From the NCBI GenBank assembly GCA_021732845.1, contig JAKFUF010000051.1, positions 1 to 64,000 on the forward strand: a DNA stretch of 64,000 nt. Direction: 5' to 3'. Both the position numbers and the translations under genes were made by a program. Below, piece by piece: positions 59,315 through 64,000 of the stretch. The notes under the pieces were generated by a model that was given only the letters and a program-made list of their open reading frames with translations, made no database searches and was not told where the DNA came from. Each line of letters starts with the position of its first letter. Within the stretch, counting starts at the first letter, position 1. Origin of the DNA: Planctomycetaceae bacterium (GTDB lineage: Bacteria; Planctomycetota; Planctomycetia; Planctomycetales; Planctomycetaceae).

Positions 59315-60808
59315 ATGCAAACTCCGCAATCTGAGATTGACGGCCGCCGTCTGTTGGTGGAGCCGATTCTCGAAGAGCTGGACCGCCGCGAGCCCGGCGT
59401 CTTCACGTACGAATACCGCCGTCTCGCACCGCAAGGCGTCGAGGGCTTCATCATTCGAGCCTACGAGACGGCGGGCCATGCCACCCTGACACCCCGGTTC
59501 TGCGTCACCCGCGATAATGGGACGGTCTACTACACCTCCACTCAAATTCCTCCGGAGGATGAACCGTTTTGCAAAACCTCCTTTTCTGTCAGCCTGTATG
59601 GTGGTGAACCCTGGCAGGAGGGACAGCCCGATGACGACGACGATCAATTTTTAGCGGGTTCGGATGCCGCAGACCCGGAAGTGGCCATCCGCCGGCTCAT
59701 GAACTGGGCTTTGCCGCCCGCCACGCAGCTTACGCCACCAATCGAACCATCAATCGTCAAGTCACTGGGGGTCGTCTCTGCCGGTCTGCGTCAGCGGTGC
59801 CTGCTTGCCGCTGACGGGCTCCGCGACCAGCCAGACCCTGTGGGAGAAATCGGTGCCATACTGCAAGGGACCGGAATCGAACTGGAGCTGAACCCCGAGC
59901 TGGACGCGATGCTGTGCCCAGAATCGCAATCGGCGCTCGGTGCCGATCTCAGGCGTTTGAACCTCGGTCGGCTCCTGTGGAATTTCCCGATTCACCACGA
60001 TGGCCGCCTGCCCTTGGGCGAGACCGTTTTGCTCGCCAAGTACACCGCTGGCGGTCAGCTCCCGCGCGGCCGCGAACTGTGGCTCAGATTGGCCAGCCCA
60101 GCCCGGCGCAGAGATCCCCAAGTCTTGCGTCTCGGACTTGAGTTGCTGATCGGTGAGAATCATGGACATCGCTGGGACCGCGCACGCTGGATGTGGGACC
60201 AGCGACACGCGGCGGCCCTGACGGATGAACAACGCTGGGGCGTGGCAGGCATTCCGCTGGAGAAATTGAATGTGCTCCAGCGGCCAAATCAGATCAGCGC
60301 ACTGGAGAAAAAGCTCCAAGCAGGTGGACTTTCTGCGGGTGGTCGCGCGGCGCTGGCAGTTGTGCTGCAGGACGCCGGCAGGATAGAAGACGCATTCACG
60401 CTCTACGACATCAATTTGTGCGAGAGCATTCAGCGAATATTGGGCGCACAGGAAGTCTTCGGCGTCGATTGCGCCAACCAGGAACAATGGCCATCAGTGT
60501 TGCGCAGCCAGTTGCGGCGTTGTGCTCCGTGGCTCCTGCGACCGGGGTACCGGTCCGAACTGGAAAACGTGATTGCGAAAAAGAAACCACGATGCGGAGA
60601 ATTCCGCCTGTTCACTCTGCCTGGCCAGCACCATGCGCGAAAAGAGTCGGTGATGTTGACGGCCGATGACCGGGAAGGCACAAACCTGCGGCTGGTTCTG
60701 CAGGCGACTGCGTCCAACCGACTTTTCCCCTTCCGCTGCTGGCACCGCCCCGTGGAGATCGACCTCGTCCGGTTTGGCGTGCTGAGTCGCGATTTTCTGG
60801 CGGAGTGA
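59315..60808 (+). CDS. Protein of unknown function
   Basis: The 497-residue soluble product starts MQTPQSEIDGRRLLVEP. It has an N-terminal beta-rich part (about 1-110), an acidic DDDDDQF strip at about 108-114 and a mainly helical C-terminal half (about 290-420). No signal peptide, transmembrane segment or known motif was recognised. It may resemble the DnaK-neighbour proteins seen in Planctomycetes, but I cannot support that from the sequence. Coding is supported by length, GC-rich third positions and spacing. Confidence 0.65.
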   Translation: MQTPQSEIDGRRLLVEPILEELDRREPGVFTYEYRRLAPQGVEGFIIRAYETAGHATLTPRFCVTRDNGTVYYTSTQIPPEDEPFCKTSFSVSLYGGEPWQEGQPDDDDDQFLAGSDAADPEVAIRRLMNWALPPATQLTPPIEPSIVKSLGVVSAGLRQRCLLAADGLRDQPDPVGEIGAILQGTGIELELNPELDAMLCPESQSALGADLRRLNLGRLLWNFPIHHDGRLPLGETVLLAKYTAGGQLPRGRELWLRLASPARRRDPQVLRLGLELLIGENHGHRWDRARWMWDQRHAAALTDEQRWGVAGIPLEKLNVLQRPNQISALEKKLQAGGLSAGGRAALAVVLQDAGRIEDAFTLYDINLCESIQRILGAQEVFGVDCANQEQWPSVLRSQLRRCAPWLLRPGYRSELENVIAKKKPRCGEFRLFTLPGQHHARKESVMLTADDREGTNLRLVLQATASNRLFPFRCWHRPVEIDLVRFGVLSRDFLAE

Positions 60809-61001
60809 ATTTGCTGCACATCCCCGAGTTGCCTGCAACGCCACCCACCCCGGCACACGGCACTCCGCCACACTCGCCGAGTTCACGCGCTTGTGACACA
60901 ATAGTCGATGTTGATCCCACCCCTCGAATTCAACGATTCGGCAAGGTTGCGGCATCGTTCTCCACAGAACTTGTGCCGACCAGGCCGAACTGAGGTCCAT
61001 A

Positions 61002-64000
61002 GTGCTGCGCTCATTCTTCTGGACATCCCTCTGTCTGATTTCTGCGGCAATCAGTTCGGGCAGCACGCTGACAGCGGCGGAACCCGCTCCCGTGGACTTT
61101 GGCCGGCAGATTCAGCCACTGCTGTCGGAGAACTGTTTCTTCTGCCACGGGCCGGATGCGAAGAACCGCAAGGCGGACCTGCGGCTGGATACATTCGAAG
61201 GTGCGACGGCGGGGATGGCCGTAAAGCCCGGCGACAGCCAGGCCAGCGAACTTGTGGCGCGAATTCTCAGCACCGACCCTGAAGAGCAGATGCCGCCGCC
61301 CAGTTCCAACCGCAAGCTGACCGATGCCCAGAAGCAGTTGCTCAAGCGCTGGATCGACGAAGGGGCGAAGTACACCCGGCACTGGGCGTTTGTGGCTCCC
61401 GTCCGCCCGGCCGTTCCAGCCACGCTGGCCGGCGCGCGAATTCTCAATCCGATTGATGCCTTCCTTGTGTCGCGGTTGGTCGCCGAAGGGTTGCCGCAGG
61501 CGGCGGAAGCCGACAAGGGCCGGTTGTTGAGAAGGGTGTCGCTCGATTTGACGGGATTGCCTCCCACGCCGGAAGAGGTGGCGGCATTCGTCGCGGACCC
61601 GGCTGCCGATGCCTACACGCGGGCGGTCGACCGGTTGCTGGCGTCGCCACGATATGGCGAACGGATGGTTTGGGAGTGGCTCGATGCCGCGCGGTATGCC
61701 GACACCAACGGTTACCAGGGGGATCCGACGCGGGCGATGTGGTACTGGCGTGACTGGGCCATCGACGCCTTCAACCAGAACCTGCCGTATGACCAGTTCA
61801 CCATCCAGCAACTGGCGGGCGACCTGCTGCCCAACCCGACCCGCAGCCAACTGATTGCGACCGGTTTTCATCGCAACCACATGATCAACGGCGAGGGCGG
61901 CCGCATCGTCGAGGAGTCGCGGGTCGAATACGTTCAAGACCGCGTGGAGACGACCGGCACTGTCTGGATGGGCCTCACGCTCACCTGCTGCCGCTGCCAC
62001 GACCACAAGTACGACCCGTTCACACAGAAGCAGTACTATCAACTTGCGGCCTACTTCAACTCCATTGATGAGACCGGAGGCAACGACGCTGGCGGGCTGG
62101 CCAATCCTGTCTATTCTTTCCTGACGCCGGCACAAGAACAGCAGATTGCCCAAATCAAAATTCAAGAGCAGGAGGCCGAGAAGGAGCGCGCCGCGCTGCA
62201 AACCGAACTGCTGACCTCTCAACCGGCCTGGGACGCAAAATTTTCCACCAGTGAAGCGGTCAAAGATCCCGCCTGGCAAGTCTTGAAACCGGTGGAAGCC
62301 ACGTCGTCACAAGGAGCGACCCTCAAGCCGCTGGACGATGGCAGCCTGCTGGCCAGCGACAAGTCTCCCGAAAAGGACGAGTACACGCTGCAAGTCCCGT
62401 TCTCTATCGAAGCGTCACCAACTGCCGCCCCCGGAGAACAGGTATCCGTACCAGCCAAAATCACTGGGTTGCGGCTGGAAGCGTTGCCGGATGATAGTCT
62501 CAAGAATCGCGGTCCCGGCCGCGCTGCGGAAAACGGGAATTTCGTGTTGAACGAGTTGACGCTTCTAGCCAATGCTCAGCCTGTGGAACTTGCGTTCGTC
62601 AGCGCCGATTTTTCGCAGCAGGGCTGGGAGGCAGCGGGTGCGGTCGATGGCAAGCCGGAAACAGGTTGGGGTGTGCTCCCTGAGTTCGGGAAGCCACACG
62701 AGCTGTTGCTCGAGTTGAAGAATCCATTGACGGTGACCGACAAAGTCGACCTGACAGTGAAGCTGGCGTTCAATTTCGGCGGTCAACACACCCTTGGCCG
62801 GTATCGCGTCTCGGTCACGACGGATTCCAAAGAACGCCTGCGTCCTGCTCCGGCCAGTGTGCGGGCGGCACTTGCCAAGGCGAGCGACCAGCGGAGCGAA
62901 GCCGAAAAGAAAGAGCTGGCCGAATACTATTTGAACACTTTGCCAGAGCTGGTGAAGGCGCGGCAGAAACAAGATGGCCTGCGCAAGCAGCGTGAAGCGG
63001 TGGAGAAGCAGGCCGCGCGGACGATGGTGATGCGCGAGCGGGCGCAGCCACGGGAGACGTTCATCCTGGAAAAGGGGGCCTACAATGCTCCAGGGGAAAA
63101 GGTGGAACATGGGGTTCTTCCCCAGCTTCTGCAACACGCACCGGATCCACCAAAGAGCCGGCTGGCCCTCGCCACGTGGCTCACGTCCCCGGACCATCCG
63201 CTGACGGCGCGCGTGGCCGTCAACCGCATCTGGCAGCAGTTTTTTGGCGTTGGGCTGGTCAAAAGCAGCGAGGATTTCGGCGTGCAAGGCGACAAGCCAA
63301 GCCACCCCGAACTGCTCGATTGGCTGGCGGTGGAGTTTCGGGAATCGGGTTGGGATGTCAAACATCTCGTCCGGTTGATTGTGACCAGTGCGGCCTACCA
63401 GCAGTCGTCGAAAGTCGCTCCCGGCATGGCAGAACGCGACCCGCAAAACCGGCTGCTCTCCCGCGGACCCCGCCTGAGGCTGCCAAGCTGGATGCTGCGC
63501 GACCAGGCCCTGGCCGTCAGCGGGTTGCTCGTGGAAAAGACCGGCGGACCGCCCGTCAAGGGGTATCAGCCCGAGGGGATCTGGGAGGAAGCCACCTTCG
63601 GGAACATCAAATACGCGCAGGACCACGGCGAGGCCCTCTATCGCCGCAGCCTGTACATCTTCTGGCGGAGGATCGTGGCTCCCACCTTGTTCTTCGATGT
63701 GGCCAATCGCCAGAACTGTTCCGTCAAATCCAGCCCGACGAACACTCCGCTGCATGCGCTGGTCACGCTGAATGACATCACCTTCGTCGAGGCTGCTCGC
63801 GCCCTGGCTCAACGAACGCTGCTGTCGGCCGCGGCCACGGACGATGTCGGACGGATTGGCGAACTGTTTCTGCGCTGCACCGCTCGGCCGCCGCGGCAGG
63901 TCGAAGTCGATCGTCTCGCGGCACGTCTCGCCACCCTCCGCATGACCTACGCCACGACGCCGGAAGCCGCCCAAAAGCTGCTGACGGTGGGGGAGTCGAA
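61002..64000 (+). CDS. Planctomycete cytochrome c / DUF1549 / DUF1553 protein, partial at the window edge
   Basis: The frame starts at GTG 61002 with GAGG 6 nt upstream and stays open to the window end, 999 codons without a stop. It has a signal peptide, then the planctomycete cytochrome motif ENCFFCHG (Cys45, Cys48, His49) with LDTFEGATAG and MPPPSSNRKLT. DUF1549 follows (about 160-370, VSLDLTGLPPTPEE, DAARYADTNGYQGD and CRCHDHKYDPF), a middle segment, and DUF1553 (about 725-990, HPLTARVAVNRIWQQFFG and SEDFGVQGDKPSHPELL). The C-terminus is cut off by the window. Such proteins are extracytoplasmic, heme-binding and of unknown enzymatic role. Confidence 0.92.
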   Translation, partial: MLRSFFWTSLCLISAAISSGSTLTAAEPAPVDFGRQIQPLLSENCFFCHGPDAKNRKADLRLDTFEGATAGMAVKPGDSQASELVARILSTDPEEQMPPPSSNRKLTDAQKQLLKRWIDEGAKYTRHWAFVAPVRPAVPATLAGARILNPIDAFLVSRLVAEGLPQAAEADKGRLLRRVSLDLTGLPPTPEEVAAFVADPAADAYTRAVDRLLASPRYGERMVWEWLDAARYADTNGYQGDPTRAMWYWRDWAIDAFNQNLPYDQFTIQQLAGDLLPNPTRSQLIATGFHRNHMINGEGGRIVEESRVEYVQDRVETTGTVWMGLTLTCCRCHDHKYDPFTQKQYYQLAAYFNSIDETGGNDAGGLANPVYSFLTPAQEQQIAQIKIQEQEAEKERAALQTELLTSQPAWDAKFSTSEAVKDPAWQVLKPVEATSSQGATLKPLDDGSLLASDKSPEKDEYTLQVPFSIEASPTAAPGEQVSVPAKITGLRLEALPDDSLKNRGPGRAAENGNFVLNELTLLANAQPVELAFVSADFSQQGWEAAGAVDGKPETGWGVLPEFGKPHELLLELKNPLTVTDKVDLTVKLAFNFGGQHTLGRYRVSVTTDSKERLRPAPASVRAALAKASDQRSEAEKKELAEYYLNTLPELVKARQKQDGLRKQREAVEKQAARTMVMRERAQPRETFILEKGAYNAPGEKVEHGVLPQLLQHAPDPPKSRLALATWLTSPDHPLTARVAVNRIWQQFFGVGLVKSSEDFGVQGDKPSHPELLDWLAVEFRESGWDVKHLVRLIVTSAAYQQSSKVAPGMAERDPQNRLLSRGPRLRLPSWMLRDQALAVSGLLVEKTGGPPVKGYQPEGIWEEATFGNIKYAQDHGEALYRRSLYIFWRRIVAPTLFFDVANRQNCSVKSSPTNTPLHALVTLNDITFVEAARALAQRTLLSAAATDDVGRIGELFLRCTARPPRQVEVDRLAARLATLRMTYATTPEAAQKLLTVGES

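Noticed and set aside
62565-63974. Minus-strand frame at the right edge
   Set aside because: It lies opposite the DUF1549/DUF1553 gene, which has strong motifs on the plus strand.

Overview
The window reads as a chromosomal segment of a high-GC planctomycete (class Planctomycetia). The main evidence is three secreted DUF1501 proteins with Tat-like leaders (28182-29549, 35890-37347, 57834-59261), a planctomycete cytochrome c / DUF1549 / DUF1553 protein running off the right edge, an ECF sigma factor beside a giant FecR/VIT/vWA/TPR protein, and a large share of secreted hydrolases and propeller proteins mixed with single housekeeping genes. No tRNA, rRNA, CRISPR array or transposase was recognised.

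Layout. 0.3-4.1 kb: a secreted protein of unknown function, a TspO-family membrane protein and a double-domain sialate O-acetylesterase-like protein. 4.4-8.9 kb: alpha-glucan phosphorylase, GTP cyclohydrolase I and ribose-phosphate pyrophosphokinase. 9-20.3 kb, minus strand: a protein of about 3,449 residues with an ECF sigma factor gene upstream of it. 20.6-26.6 kb: a tiny secreted or membrane ORF, bioA, a secreted esterase, argH and a secreted multi-EF-hand protein. 26.7-34 kb: a degenerate sigma-54-activator-like regulator, then minus-strand genes for DUF1501, a small unknown, a PQQ-type propeller, a Uma2-type nuclease fold with coiled coil, greA and a secreted esterase. 34.4-41.9 kb, plus strand: rlmI-like methyltransferase, DUF1501, a divergent enolase and clpC. 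42-45.4 kb, minus strand: a CpaC-like secretin, an OmpA-like lipoprotein and a membrane-anchored protein, probably one envelope or pilus unit. 45.6-50.1 kb: a small membrane protein, trpD, a CT398-type zinc-ribbon protein, an STM4014-like ATP-grasp protein and a small basic protein. 50.5-55.2 kb: a GDPD-DUF885 fusion followed by an alkaline phosphatase, possibly a phosphate-scavenging pair. 55.2-57.8 kb: a gene-poor stretch rich in inverted repeats, holding one secreted DUF6263-like protein. 57.8-64 kb: DUF1501, an unknown protein and the partial DUF1549/DUF1553 gene.

Most genes look monocistronic or are in short runs. Three strong rho-independent terminators are visible, after the second DUF1501 gene, clpC and the DUF6263-like gene. 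Several intergenic spacers carry two-armed inverted repeats built from 9-nt units around ACGAA. One protein gene (50477-53197) carries an in-frame tandem duplication of an 87-nt hairpin-forming unit. The best candidates for undescribed biology are the sigma factor / giant receptor-like protein pair, the in-frame palindromic element and the dispersed two-arm repeats.
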